Assembly: GCA_900318395.1 (NCBI GenBank)
Contig: ONKL01000030.1
Location: forward strand, 1 to 34,740
Direction of reading: 5' to 3'
DNA: 34,740 nt
Source of the DNA: an uncultured Prevotella sp.
GTDB lineage: Bacteria; Bacteroidota; Bacteroidia; Bacteroidales; Bacteroidaceae
The position numbers and the translations under genes are program-made. The number at the start of each line of letters is the position of its first letter. Positions within the stretch are counted from its first letter, which is position 1. The notes below the pieces were generated by a model. It had not been told where the DNA came from. It made no database searches and worked only from the letters and a program-made list of their open reading frames with translations. Shown piece by piece: positions 16,186 to 25,576 of this stretch.

Positions 16186-18661
16186 AAACAAGCTGCCCCT
16201 GCTGGCGGTGGAGAACGGTTGCATCGTGTCGAAGGACGCAGACCTGACCGTAGCCTTCGAGGTGACGCTGCCCGAACTCTACACCGTGACCTCGCAGGAG
16301 TACGAGACCATTCACGGCTGCTGGTGCAAAGCCGTCAAGGTGCTGCCAGACTACAGCATTGTCCACAAGCAGGACTGGTTCATCCGCGAGACATACAAGC
16401 CGGAATTGCAGAAGGATGATATGACTTTCCTGTCACGGAGCTTTGAGAGACATTTCAACGAGCGTCCATTCCTGAAGCATTCGTGCTACCTCTTCCTGAC
16501 CAAGACCACCAGGGAGCGCAACCGCATGCAGAGCAATTTTTCAACTCTCTGCCGTGGGCATATTATCCCGAAGGAACTGAACAAGGAAACGGCCAGCCGC
16601 TTCTTGGAGTCCGTGGAGCAGTTCGAGCGCATCATGAACGACTCCGGCTTTGTGAGACTGAGAAAACTGAGCGACAACGAGATTGTAGGCACCCGTCGCA
16701 AGGCTGGGCTGATAGAGCGCTACCTCTCGCTGATGCCCGAGGATAATGCCTCGCTTCAGGACATCGACCTCAGTCCCGACGAGATGAAGATTGGCGACAA
16801 CCACCTGTGCCTCTTCACGCTCTCCGACGTGAACGACCTCCCGGCCAAGGTGCATACCGACACCCGATACGAACGCCTGAGCACTGACCGCTCAGACTGC
16901 CGCCTGTCGTTCGCTAGTCCCGTGGGACTGCTGCTGCCCTGCAACCACATCTATAACCAGTATGTGCTTATCGACAACAGCGATGACAACCTGCAGCGGT
17001 TTGAGAAGACGGCCAGAAACATGCAGTCACTGAGCCGCTACAGCCGAAGCAACGCCATCAACAAGGAGTGGATAGACATGTACCTGAACGAAGCGCACTC
17101 CCAGGGACTCATCAGCGTCCGTGCCCACTACAACGTGATTGCATGGAGCGATGACGCCGAGGAACTGAAACATGCCAAGAACGACATCGGAAGCCAGTTG
17201 GCCAGTATGGAGTGTATGCCGAGGCACAACACAGTGGACTGCCCGATGCTCTACTGGTCTGGCATCCCCGGCAACGAGGGCGACTTCCCTGCGGAAGAGT
17301 CGTTCTATACGTTCATTGAGCCAGCGGTGTGCCTCTTTACGGAAGAGACCAACTACAGGTCGTCGCTCTCGCCCTTCGGCATCAAGATGGTGGACAGGCT
17401 GACGGGGAAGCCGCTGCACATCGACATCAGCGACCTGCCGATGAAGAAGGGTGTCACGACGAATAGAAACAAGTTCGTGCTGGGACCGTCGGGCAGCGGA
17501 AAGTCGTTCTTCATGAACCACGTCGTGCGCCAGTACTACGAGCAGGGAACCCATGTCGTACTGATTGACACGGGACACTCGTATGCAGGATTGTGCGCCA
17601 TGATCCACCGTAAGACGCACGGACAGGACGGCATCTACTACACCTACACCGAGGAACACCCGATTTCGTTCAACCCGTTCTATACAGACGATTACGTCTT
17701 CGACGTGGAAAAGAAGGACTCGATAGTGACGCTGCTGCTGACGCTCTGGAAGAGTGAGACGGAGGGCGTATCCAAGACCGAATCGGGCGAGTTGGGCAGT
17801 GCCGTGTCGGCCTACATCAGCATGATCCAGGCAGACCACACCATCGTACCGTGCTTCGACACCTTCTACGAGTACATGCGCGACGTGTACCGCCAGCAGA
17901 TGCAGGAGCGCGACATCAAGGTCGGAAAGGACGACTTCAATATCGACAACTTCCTGACGACTCTTCGCCAGTACTATAAGGGCGGTCGCTACGACTTCCT
18001 GCTAAACTCGAAGGAGAACATTGACCTGCTGGGCAAACGCTTCATTGTGTTTGAAATTGACTCCATCAAGGACAACAAGGAACTGTTTCCTGTGGTGACC
18101 ATCATCATCATGGAGGCATTCATCAACAAGATGCGCCGCCTGAAGGGAGTGCGGAAGATGCTGGTGGTGGAAGAGGCATGGAAAGCCCTAACCTCGGCAA
18201 ACATGGCCTCCTACATGCTCTACATGTACAAGACGGTGCGCAAGTTTTACGGCGAGGCAGTGGTGGTAACGCAGGAGGTGGATGACATCATTTCGTCGCC
18301 CATCGTGAAGGAGAGCATCATCAACAACTCCGACTGCAAGATACTGCTCGACCAGCGCAAGTACATGAACAAGTTTGACCAGATACAGAACCTGCTCGGA
18401 CTGACGGAGAAGGAAAAGGGGCAGATACTGAGCATCAATCAGGCCAACAATCCCTCACGGCTCTACAAGGAGGTTTGGATTGGTCTGGGCGGTACGCAGT
18501 CGGCGGTCTATGCCACCGAGGTCAGCCCAGAGGAATATCTTGCATACACGACGGAAGAGACCGAGAAGATTGAAGTGCAGCGTCTGGCAGAGAAGCTTGG
18601 CGGTGACATCGAGGGCGCCATCAGGCAACTTGCCGACAAACGGTGTGAAGAGAGTAAGTAA
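16154..18661 (+). CDS. traG: TraG, VirB4-type conjugation ATPase
   Basis: 835 residues, full length for the family. The N-terminal VirB4-like domain is followed by the P-loop ATPase: Walker A GPSGSGKS at about residues 443-450, Walker B KMLVVEEAW near 667-675, then VVVTQEVDDIISS and LLDQRKYMNKF motifs shared with VirB4/TraC ATPases. It powers assembly of the type IV secretion channel at the inner membrane. It overlaps traF by 32 nt. Start at 16154 (MRNTLKATT) is supported by family-like N-terminal ENKLPLLAVENG. Confidence 0.95.
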   Translation: MRNTLKATTIENKLPLLAVENGCIVSKDADLTVAFEVTLPELYTVTSQEYETIHGCWCKAVKVLPDYSIVHKQDWFIRETYKPELQKDDMTFLSRSFERHFNERPFLKHSCYLFLTKTTRERNRMQSNFSTLCRGHIIPKELNKETASRFLESVEQFERIMNDSGFVRLRKLSDNEIVGTRRKAGLIERYLSLMPEDNASLQDIDLSPDEMKIGDNHLCLFTLSDVNDLPAKVHTDTRYERLSTDRSDCRLSFASPVGLLLPCNHIYNQYVLIDNSDDNLQRFEKTARNMQSLSRYSRSNAINKEWIDMYLNEAHSQGLISVRAHYNVIAWSDDAEELKHAKNDIGSQLASMECMPRHNTVDCPMLYWSGIPGNEGDFPAEESFYTFIEPAVCLFTEETNYRSSLSPFGIKMVDRLTGKPLHIDISDLPMKKGVTTNRNKFVLGPSGSGKSFFMNHVVRQYYEQGTHVVLIDTGHSYAGLCAMIHRKTHGQDGIYYTYTEEHPISFNPFYTDDYVFDVEKKDSIVTLLLTLWKSETEGVSKTESGELGSAVSAYISMIQADHTIVPCFDTFYEYMRDVYRQQMQERDIKVGKDDFNIDNFLTTLRQYYKGGRYDFLLNSKENIDLLGKRFIVFEIDSIKDNKELFPVVTIIIMEAFINKMRRLKGVRKMLVVEEAWKALTSANMASYMLYMYKTVRKFYGEAVVVTQEVDDIISSPIVKESIINNSDCKILLDQRKYMNKFDQIQNLLGLTEKEKGQILSINQANNPSRLYKEVWIGLGGTQSAVYATEVSPEEYLAYTTEETEKIEVQRLAEKLGGDIEGAIRQLADKRCEESK

Positions 18662-18712
18662 ACGGTGCAGACATGTACCAAGAAATAAACCAATAAAAAA
18701 ACAAAAGTAACA

Positions 18713-19345
18713 ATGAGAACAAAAGTATTAGTAATGATGAGCCTCTGCATGACGCTGTTCGTCGGCAAGGCCAGTGCACAGTGGACGGTCGTTGACCCTA
18801 CCAATCTGGCACAGGGTATCGTAAACTCCTGCCGTGAGATCGTGCAGACCTCCACGACCGCAGAAAACATGATTAACAACTTCAAGGAAACGGTGAAGAT
18901 CTATGAGCAGGGCAAGAAGTACTACGACGCCCTGAAGAGCGTGAATAATCTGGTGCGCGATGCCCGAAAGGTGCAGCAGACCATCGTCATGGTGGGCGAC
19001 ATCACCGACATCTATGTCAACTCCTTCCAGAAGATGATGAACGACGAGAATTTTTCAGTTGAAGAACTGTCAGCGATAGCCAGCGGCTACACGAAACTGT
19101 TGGAGGAATCGACGGGCGTACTGAACGAGCTGAAGACAGTCGTGAACATCTCGACGCTCTCCATGACCGACAAGGACAGGATGGACGTGGTTGACAAGTG
19201 CTACCGTGACATGAAGCACTACCGTAACCTCGTCAACTACTACACCAACAAGAACATCTCCGTGTCGTACCTCCGTGCCAAGAAGAAGCACGACCTCGAC
19301 CGTGTGCTGAAACTCTACGGCAAGGGTACGGAGAAGTACTGGTAA
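18713..19345 (+). CDS. traI: TraI, secreted conjugation protein (DUF4141)
   Basis: 210 residues. A signal peptide (residues 1-22, KASAQWTVVDP) is followed by a largely helical periplasmic protein with VDPTNLAQGIVNS near the mature start and a coiled-coil-prone middle. This resembles VirB5-like pilus-tip or TrbJ-like proteins and matches CTnDOT TraI by order and length. It lies between the VirB4-like and VirB6-like genes, which is also where VirB5-type genes are found in other type IV systems. Preceded by an A-rich leader typical of Bacteroidetes. Confidence 0.87.
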   Translation: MRTKVLVMMSLCMTLFVGKASAQWTVVDPTNLAQGIVNSCREIVQTSTTAENMINNFKETVKIYEQGKKYYDALKSVNNLVRDARKVQQTIVMVGDITDIYVNSFQKMMNDENFSVEELSAIASGYTKLLEESTGVLNELKTVVNISTLSMTDKDRMDVVDKCYRDMKHYRNLVNYYTNKNISVSYLRAKKKHDLDRVLKLYGKGTEKYW

Positions 19346-19384
19346 ACAAAGGGAATCATGGAATGATAGAAAAGCAAAAGTGAA

Positions 19385-20380
19385 ATGATGACAGACTTAT
19401 TGCTAATCATCGACACGGATAACATCCACACCATTCTGCGCCAGTTGTACGACGACATGATGCCGCTCTGCTCACAGATGACCGGCGTGGCGAGGGCGGT
19501 GGCCGGGTTCGGTGCGCTCTTCTACATCGCCTACAGGGTATGGCAGTCGCTGGCGAGGGCTGAGCCGATAGATGTGTTCCCGATGCTGCGTCCGTTCGCC
19601 ATCGGCATTTGCATCCTGCTCTTCCCGTCGCTGGTGCTCGGCACGATGAACAGCGTGATGAGTCCGATAGTGCAGGGCGTGAGCACGATGCTCGAAGGGC
19701 AGAAGCTTGACCTCGAACAGTTGAGACAGCAGAAGGATGAACTGGAGACGGAGATGATGAAGCGCAACCCTGAGACGGCCTACCTAGTGGACGATACGGA
19801 GTTTGACAAGGAACTGGACAACCTCGGCATATCGCCGTCGGACCTGGCGACGATGGCGGGGATGTATGCAGAGCGCGGACTGTACAAGCTGCAGAAGATG
19901 ATACGAGACGGCTTCCGCTATATCCTGGAACTGGTGTTCGAGGCTGTGTCGCTGATGATCGACGTGCTGCGGACGTTCTTCCTCATCGTGCTGTCGATAC
20001 TCGGACCATTAGCGTTTGGAATAGCAGTCTATGACGGCTTCCAGAGTACGCTCACGGGGTGGATGTGCAGATACATACAGGTGTATCTCTGGTTACCCAT
20101 CGCTGATTTGTTCAGCTGCATACTGGCGAGAATCCAGCAGTTGAGCATCGAACACGACATCGTGCAGATGCAGACTGATCCGGGCTTTTCACTGGATAGC
20201 TCAGACGGGGTGTACCTCATCATGATGCTCATAGGCATCATCGGCTACTTCACCGTGCCTACGGTGGCCGGATGGGTGATCCAAGCAGGCGGTATCGGCA
20301 ACTACAACCGCAACGTGAACAAGTCGCTGACCAAGAGCGGCGGGGCCGTGAAGAGTGGTGCCATCTGGCTTGCCAAGTAA
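19385..20380 (+). CDS. traJ: TraJ, VirB6-like polytopic membrane protein
   Basis: 331 residues with several hydrophobic helices (about 37-56, 70-85, 175-215, 235-250 and 285-300), one long polar insert rich in Glu/Lys/Gln (EGQKLDLEQLRQQKDELE) and a basic C-terminus. This is the VirB6/TrbL layout, part of the inner-membrane translocation pore. Two adjacent starts are possible (ATGATG at 19385/19388). It lies between traI and traK as in CTnDOT. Confidence 0.88.
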   Translation: MMTDLLLIIDTDNIHTILRQLYDDMMPLCSQMTGVARAVAGFGALFYIAYRVWQSLARAEPIDVFPMLRPFAIGICILLFPSLVLGTMNSVMSPIVQGVSTMLEGQKLDLEQLRQQKDELETEMMKRNPETAYLVDDTEFDKELDNLGISPSDLATMAGMYAERGLYKLQKMIRDGFRYILELVFEAVSLMIDVLRTFFLIVLSILGPLAFGIAVYDGFQSTLTGWMCRYIQVYLWLPIADLFSCILARIQQLSIEHDIVQMQTDPGFSLDSSDGVYLIMMLIGIIGYFTVPTVAGWVIQAGGIGNYNRNVNKSLTKSGGAVKSGAIWLAK

Positions 20381-20422
20381 TGTTTAACAGAAAAAAGTAA
20401 CGACAAAAGAAAGAAACAGAAA

Positions 20423-21046
20423 ATGGAATTCAAGTCATTGAAGAACATCGAATCATCATTCCGGCAGCTTCGGCTGTTCGGGATGATCTTCCTGGCCGCG
20501 TGTACGGTGGTCACGGTGTGGTCGGTGTGGAGTTCGTACAGCTTCGCGGAGAAGCAGCGGGAGAAGATCTATGTACTCGACGGCGGTAAGTCGCTGATGC
20601 TGGCACTCTCGCAGGACCTTTCACAGAACCGTCCGGCAGAGGCGAGGGAACACGTCCGCCGCTTTCACGAACTCTTCTTTACGCTGGCACCTGAGAAGAG
20701 CGCCATTGAGAGCAACGTGCAGCGTGCGCTGGTGATGGCCGATAAGAGTGCCTACAACTACTACCGTGATTTCGCGGAACAGGGCTTTTATAATCGCGTT
20801 ATCGCGGGTAACATCAACCAGACGGTGAGGGTGGACAGCGTGGTGTGCGACTTCGACAGCTATCCATATCAGGTGAGGACGTTCGCAAGGCAGACGATCA
20901 TCCGTGAGAGCAACGTGACGGAGAGGACGCTGGTGACTGAGTGCCGACTGATGAACTCCAGCCGCTCGGACGATAACCCCAACGGCTTCCAGATACGGAA
21001 CTTCACGATCATCGAGAACAAGGACATCAGGACGGTGAAGAAATGA
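20423..21046 (+). CDS. traK: TraK, VirB8-like inner-membrane protein
   Basis: 207 residues. A short cytoplasmic N-terminus (EFKSLKNIESSFRQLR) and one transmembrane helix (about 18-37) precede a periplasmic domain with RAL..ADKSAYNYYRDFAEQ and beta strands, the VirB8 layout. It should link the inner-membrane complex with TraM and TraN in the periplasm. The stop overlaps the traL ATG by 4 nt. Confidence 0.9.
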   Translation: MEFKSLKNIESSFRQLRLFGMIFLAACTVVTVWSVWSSYSFAEKQREKIYVLDGGKSLMLALSQDLSQNRPAEAREHVRRFHELFFTLAPEKSAIESNVQRALVMADKSAYNYYRDFAEQGFYNRVIAGNINQTVRVDSVVCDFDSYPYQVRTFARQTIIRESNVTERTLVTECRLMNSSRSDDNPNGFQIRNFTIIENKDIRTVKK

Positions 21047-21387
21047 AACAGGAAGTTGGAAGGATAAAAGACAGGATTGCGGGAGGCATCAAGGCAAAAC
21101 TTGATGCGCTCTCGCCAGAACAGAGGCTGCATGTAGTCATCGGCATGTTCGGCATCCTCGTGGTGCTATTCCTCTACTGCATCTGGCAGACGGTGACGGA
21201 CATTGCCGACAGGAAAGAAAGCACGAACATCGTGATTGAACACATTGACAGTCCTATCATCGTTAATGGGAAACAGGATTATTCACAACTTAAAGACATG
21301 GTAAATGGAACAGGAAGAAAAGAAGGAACTGGAGCAGTTGCAAGGCAGGGACTCAGACAGCTCATCCCAGGAGGGGCAAAAGACTGA
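21043..21387 (+). CDS. traL: TraL, small membrane protein (DUF3989 type)
   Basis: 114 residues. A charged N-terminus is followed by LSPEQRLHVVIGMFGILVV, a transmembrane helix at about residues 28-48, and a short periplasmic part. Family members are about 100 residues with this single-helix layout. The last 28 codons overlap the start of traM in another frame (83 nt), so the TraL C-terminus (GTGRKEGTGAVARQG onward) may be poorly constrained. Coupled to traK by an ATGA overlap. Confidence 0.82.
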   Translation: MKQEVGRIKDRIAGGIKAKLDALSPEQRLHVVIGMFGILVVLFLYCIWQTVTDIADRKESTNIVIEHIDSPIIVNGKQDYSQLKDMVNGTGRKEGTGAVARQGLRQLIPGGAKD

Positions 21388-22684
21388 GAGACAGGAACCT
21401 GACCCTAAGCCCAAGAAGGAACTGACGGAGGAAGAGAAGTTGAAGCGCAACAAGATGATGGTGCTCGGTGCTGCCGTCATCGGTATGGTGGTCATTGTGC
21501 TCTGGCTGTTCTGTTCGCTGGGTAGCGGTAGTGACGATGCCGTGAGCAGAAGCGGTTTCAATACCGAGATGCCTGACGCTGACAATGGAAGCACTGGCAT
21601 TGCCGACAAGAGCAAAGCCTACGAGATGGACGGCATAAAGAAGAAACAGCAGGCACGGCACGACCTGGGGGCGTACTCGGTGGGTGAGACGGATTCTGTC
21701 GCGGTGACTGACAACATGAACCTGATGGCGAAGGCTGAACACAAGGACGAAGAGGTGTCGCCAGCCAAGCAGAGGGTGCAGCAGTCGGCGGCGGCATGCA
21801 ACGAACTGAGCCAGACACTCGGTAGTTTCTATCAGCCGTCGGGCGATGCTGCCAATGAGGAACTGAAGAACCGCATAGCGGAACTGGAGCAGAAACTGAC
21901 GTCACAGGCTGCATCAAGCGGGAATAATGTTGATGACCAGTTGGCCTTGATGGAAAAGTCCTATCAACTCGCAGCAAAATATATGCCAGCGGCACAAGGA
22001 GAAAACGGTCAGGTTGCCTACGCAGGAGCAGGTGAACAGGGGACTTCGGTCCAGCAGGGGAAGAAGCGCAAGGTCTCGCCCGTGCAGCAGGTGGCCAAGA
22101 CGGTGGTTTCGGCTCTGAGCAAGCAGGTGTATGATAGTGAGGATGACGATGGTAGTTTTGTTTTCAACTCGTTCAATACTGCGGTAGGTGCCAATGGCGG
22201 TGTCAGTTGCAAGAACACCATTTCGGCATCGGTCTATGGCTACCAGACCGTAACCGACGGGCAGACAGTGAGACTGCGACTATTGGAGCCGATGGCGGTG
22301 GATGAGCGCATTATCCCGAAAAACTCTATTGTGGTCGGCTCCACGAAGATCCAGGGCGAACGGCTCTGCATCACCATTACCTCGATAGAGAACGGCAGGA
22401 TGATTGTTCCCGTGGAATTGTCGGTCTATGACACAGACGGACAAGAGGGCATCTTTATTCCCAACTCGATGGAGGTGAGTGCCGCCAAGGAAGTTGCCGC
22501 CAACATGGGCGGGTCGATGGGTAGCAGCATCAACATCTCGTCGGATGCGAAGGCTCAACTGGTCTCTGACGTTGGCAAGGGACTGATTCAGGGAACGAGC
22601 CAGTATGTGGCAAAGAAGATGCGAACAATAAAGGTGCATCTGAAGGCCGGGTATCAGGTGCTGCTCTACCAGAAGGAGAACTAA
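21305..22684 (+). CDS. traM: TraM, VirB10-like channel protein
   Basis: 459 residues. The cytoplasmic N-terminus is extremely Glu/Gln/Lys-rich (EQEEKKELEQLQG), followed by one transmembrane helix at about 49-70, a Gln/Ala-rich linker with coiled-coil potential (ELKNRIAELEQKL) and a C-terminal beta domain (about 300-459) with ILKN-type VirB10 elements such as RLRLLEPMAVDERIIPKNS. VirB10 spans both membranes and signals channel opening. The gene starts inside traL. Matches CTnDOT TraM in order and length. Confidence 0.92.
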   Translation: MEQEEKKELEQLQGRDSDSSSQEGQKTERQEPDPKPKKELTEEEKLKRNKMMVLGAAVIGMVVIVLWLFCSLGSGSDDAVSRSGFNTEMPDADNGSTGIADKSKAYEMDGIKKKQQARHDLGAYSVGETDSVAVTDNMNLMAKAEHKDEEVSPAKQRVQQSAAACNELSQTLGSFYQPSGDAANEELKNRIAELEQKLTSQAASSGNNVDDQLALMEKSYQLAAKYMPAAQGENGQVAYAGAGEQGTSVQQGKKRKVSPVQQVAKTVVSALSKQVYDSEDDDGSFVFNSFNTAVGANGGVSCKNTISASVYGYQTVTDGQTVRLRLLEPMAVDERIIPKNSIVVGSTKIQGERLCITITSIENGRMIVPVELSVYDTDGQEGIFIPNSMEVSAAKEVAANMGGSMGSSINISSDAKAQLVSDVGKGLIQGTSQYVAKKMRTIKVHLKAGYQVLLYQKEN

Positions 22685-22716
22685 GTGTATAACCAATTAA
22701 TGACAAAAAGAACAAA

Positions 22717-23652
22717 ATGAGAATGAAGAAAGTATTGATGATGGCTTGCGCCCTGCTGATGGGTGCAAGCGCAGTAAATGCACAGGAAACGAGACTGCCC
22801 CAAGACGGTGACCTGTTTCAGGGGCTGACGCGAAGTATTACCTACGACCGCATGATTCCGCCTCACGGATTGCAGGTGACCTTCGACAAGACCGTGCATA
22901 TCATCTTCCCTGCCTCTGTGACTTACGTGGACTTAGGTTCGGCGAACATCATGGCGGGTAAGGCTGACGGTGCAGAGAACGTAATCCGTGTAAAAGCCAC
23001 AAAGAAGTGGTTCAAGGGCGAGACGAACATGAGCGTCATCACGGAGGACGGCAGCTTTTATGCCTTTAACGTGAAGTACGCCAAGGAGCCGGACAAGTTG
23101 AACATTGAGATGAAGGACTTTATCCATGACGGTTCGACAGTGAACAGGCCAAATAACTCGATGGATATTTATCTGAAAGAGTTAGGCAGCGAGAGTCCAG
23201 TATTAGTGCGACTGGTGATGAAGAGCATCTGGAAGCAGAACGAGCGAATAGTAAAACACATCGGCAGCAAGGGTTTTGGCATCCGCTTCTTGCTGAAGGG
23301 CATATATACTCACAATGGGCTGCTGTACTTCCACACGGAAATCAAGAACTCCAGCAATGTACCGTTCGACGTGGACTACGTGACATGGAAGATCGTGGAT
23401 AAGAAGGTGGTGAAGCGTACGGCCATTCAGGAGCAGGTGATCCAGCCCCTGCGTACACAGAACTTTGTGCTGAACATATCGGGCAACTCTTCAGAACGTA
23501 CTGTATGGACGATGGATAAGTTCACGCTGCCTGATGACAAGTGTCTAGTGGTGGAACTGGCAGAGAAAAATGGTGGGCGTAATCAGCAGTTCGTCATTGA
23601 GAACTCGGACCTGGTACGTGCGAAGCTAATCAGTAAACTCAAAGTGAAGTAG
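22717..23652 (+). CDS. traN: TraN, VirB9-like periplasmic protein (DUF4138)
   Basis: 311 residues with a signal peptide (1-22, ending SAVNAQ). The mature part is beta-rich; HIIFPASVTYVDLGSANIM and the FGIRFLLKGIYTHNGLLYF and NSSNVPFDVDYVTWKIVDK blocks are typical of DUF4138/TraN. VirB9-like proteins form the outer-membrane core ring with TraM (VirB10-like), whose gene is immediately upstream, 32 nt away. Confidence 0.92.
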   Translation: MRMKKVLMMACALLMGASAVNAQETRLPQDGDLFQGLTRSITYDRMIPPHGLQVTFDKTVHIIFPASVTYVDLGSANIMAGKADGAENVIRVKATKKWFKGETNMSVITEDGSFYAFNVKYAKEPDKLNIEMKDFIHDGSTVNRPNNSMDIYLKELGSESPVLVRLVMKSIWKQNERIVKHIGSKGFGIRFLLKGIYTHNGLLYFHTEIKNSSNVPFDVDYVTWKIVDKKVVKRTAIQEQVIQPLRTQNFVLNISGNSSERTVWTMDKFTLPDDKCLVVELAEKNGGRNQQFVIENSDLVRAKLISKLKVK

Positions 23653-23675
23653 AATCGGAACAAAAAAGGAACATA

Positions 23676-24239
23676 ATGAAGAAACTATTGATGATTGGAG
23701 TGCTTGCCCTGACTATGGGGCAAGCCTCCGCACAGCGATGTCTGCCGAAGATGCAGGGTATCGAGGTAAGTGGTGCCTTCGTGGACGGCAAGCCGTTGAG
23801 TGCAGCATTCTGTGGCGGCGTGGCATTGTCCACCTACACGAAGAACGGCAGCAAGTGGGTGTTTGGCAGTGATTACCTGCAGCGTGAATACGGCTACGAC
23901 AAGGACACGACCATTCCCGTCGCTCAGTTCACGGCGGAGGGCGGCTACTATAAGAAGTTGCTTACGGATGCTAATAAGACAATGTTTGTCTATGGTGGTG
24001 TATCTGCTTTGGCAGGATATGAGACTGTCAATTGGGGGAAGTCATTGTTGCCTGATGGTGCAACACTACAGGATAAGGATGCCTTTATCTACGGTGCCGC
24101 AGTGACGCTCAACATTGAAGTATATCTCACAGACCGTTTGGCTCTGATGGGTAATGTGCGTGAACGATGCCTGTGGGGCAACGACACTGGTCATTTCCAT
24201 ACGCAGTACGGCGTGGGGCTGAAACTGATGATTAACTGA
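23676..24239 (+). CDS. traO: TraO, conjugation protein
   Basis: 187 residues with a signal peptide (1-19, GQASAQ). The mature protein shows amphipathic beta strands with aromatic girdles and Gly-rich turns (YVYGGVSALAGYE, GVGLKLMIN at the end), resembling a small eight-stranded outer membrane barrel. It matches TraO of CTnDOT-like elements by length and order. Role in the channel is not established. 24 nt after traN and 12 nt before traP. Confidence 0.85.
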   Translation: MKKLLMIGVLALTMGQASAQRCLPKMQGIEVSGAFVDGKPLSAAFCGGVALSTYTKNGSKWVFGSDYLQREYGYDKDTTIPVAQFTAEGGYYKKLLTDANKTMFVYGGVSALAGYETVNWGKSLLPDGATLQDKDAFIYGAAVTLNIEVYLTDRLALMGNVRERCLWGNDTGHFHTQYGVGLKLMIN

Positions 24240-24251
24240 CCGCTTGTAGAT

Positions 24252-25094
24252 ATGACGATAGAAGAGATACGGGATATGCCCATCACGGAGTTCATGCACA
24301 AACTCGGCTGCAAGTCAACGAAGAAGCGGGGTAAAGAAGTGTGGTTCCATGCGCCATATCGCTCGGACAGCACTCCGTCGTTCTGCGTGAACACGGAGAA
24401 GAACATCTTCAATGATTTCGGGGCGGGTGTTGGCGGTGACATCTTTACCCTTGCCGGGCTGATGATCAACTCCAACGACTTCATGGCACAAGCAAGGTAT
24501 ATTGCTGAGGTGACGAACAATCCGATAGAACGGTCAGAGCCTCCGAAGTATGAGCCAGAGCCTACGGTGCCTCAGTTCACGGACGTGGAGGTGAAGCCGC
24601 TGGGGCATCCGGCACTACTGTCCTACCTTCGGGAGAGGGGCATACCCTCGGACATCGCATCGGCGAACTGCGTGGAGATTCACTACAGGCTGCACGACAA
24701 GCAGTACTTTGCCGTCGGATTCCCCAATGAGGACGGCGGCTACGAGATTCGCAACAGGTTCTTCAAGGGTAGCATCCCACCCAAGGCCGTATCACTGCTA
24801 AAGAATGGCTCGGTCAACATCAATGTTTATGAAGGATTCATTGATTATCTCTCGGGCTTGACGATGGGATATGGTAGGACGGAGGACAATCTGGTGCTGA
24901 ACTCCGTCGCCAACAGGGATAAGGCGTACAAGCATCTGGACGGTTACGACCTCATCAATTGTTGGCTCGACAACGATAAGGCGGGTCGGCAGTGTCTTGA
25001 AGCACTCCAGAAGCGGTACGGCGAGAAGGTCAGGGACTTCTCCGTCGTGTTCCGTCCCTGCAAGGACGTGAACGAATACCTGCAACAGCAATAA
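24252..25094 (+). CDS. traP: TraP, DnaG-like primase
   Basis: 280 residues. The N-terminal third resembles the CHC2 zinc-binding domain of primases (WFHAPYRSDSTPSF, then NDFGAGVGGDIFTL), but the zinc cysteines are replaced, including both in the CFGC position, so zinc binding is doubtful. The C-terminal half is a TOPRIM domain with the VYEGFIDYLSG glutamate motif and the LDNDKAG acidic motif. It would prime complementary-strand synthesis in the recipient. Position after traO is as in CTnDOT. Confidence 0.88.
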   Translation: MTIEEIRDMPITEFMHKLGCKSTKKRGKEVWFHAPYRSDSTPSFCVNTEKNIFNDFGAGVGGDIFTLAGLMINSNDFMAQARYIAEVTNNPIERSEPPKYEPEPTVPQFTDVEVKPLGHPALLSYLRERGIPSDIASANCVEIHYRLHDKQYFAVGFPNEDGGYEIRNRFFKGSIPPKAVSLLKNGSVNINVYEGFIDYLSGLTMGYGRTEDNLVLNSVANRDKAYKHLDGYDLINCWLDNDKAGRQCLEALQKRYGEKVRDFSVVFRPCKDVNEYLQQQ

Positions 25095-25129
25095 ACGAAC
25101 AAACAACAAACCAAATCGAAACTGAAATT

Positions 25130-25576
25130 ATGAAAAGACTATTGAAGAAAGTGATGATGTGCGCCACGATGATGGCCGCACTGGTGGGTTTTACCTCTTG
25201 CGAGGATGACCTGGACATTCAGACGAACTATCCGTTTGAGGTGGAGGTGATGCCCGTGCCGACAAAGGTGCTGCGTGGGCAGACGGTGGAAATCCGCTGC
25301 CACTTGGCAAAGGAGGGTGACTACAAAAAAACGCTCTATACCATCCGTTGGTTCCTCTACGACGGCACGGGTTCGCTGAGGATGGAGAACGGCACGGAAC
25401 TCCAACCCAACGACCGCTATCTGTTGGAGAACGAGACCTTCCGGCTCTATTACACTTCGGCCAGTAAGAATGCGCATAAGTTTATCGTGGTCGTGGAGGA
25501 CAGCAACGGCAACAGTCAGACGCTGACGTTCAACTTCAACAACGAGAATAAGAAGGATGATGAAGACAAGGATTAA
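25130..25576 (+). CDS. traQ: TraQ, conjugation lipoprotein (DUF3872 type)
   Basis: 148 residues. A signal peptide ends in lipobox GFTSC (Cys at about residue 24) followed by EDDLDIQ, so it is lipid-anchored. The mature domain looks like a small beta sandwich (FEVEVMPVPTKVLRGQ, IRWFLYDGTG). It fits DUF3872, the family found at this point of CTnDOT-like tra operons. Its 3' end overlaps the lysozyme gene by 20 nt. Confidence 0.85.
   Translation: MKRLLKKVMMCATMMAALVGFTSCEDDLDIQTNYPFEVEVMPVPTKVLRGQTVEIRCHLAKEGDYKKTLYTIRWFLYDGTGSLRMENGTELQPNDRYLLENETFRLYYTSASKNAHKFIVVVEDSNGNSQTLTFNFNNENKKDDEDKD

Noticed and set aside
17027-17839. 270-codon minus-strand frame opposite traG
   Set aside because: Shadow of the strongly supported VirB4-like gene; GC-rich codon bias opens the antisense frame.
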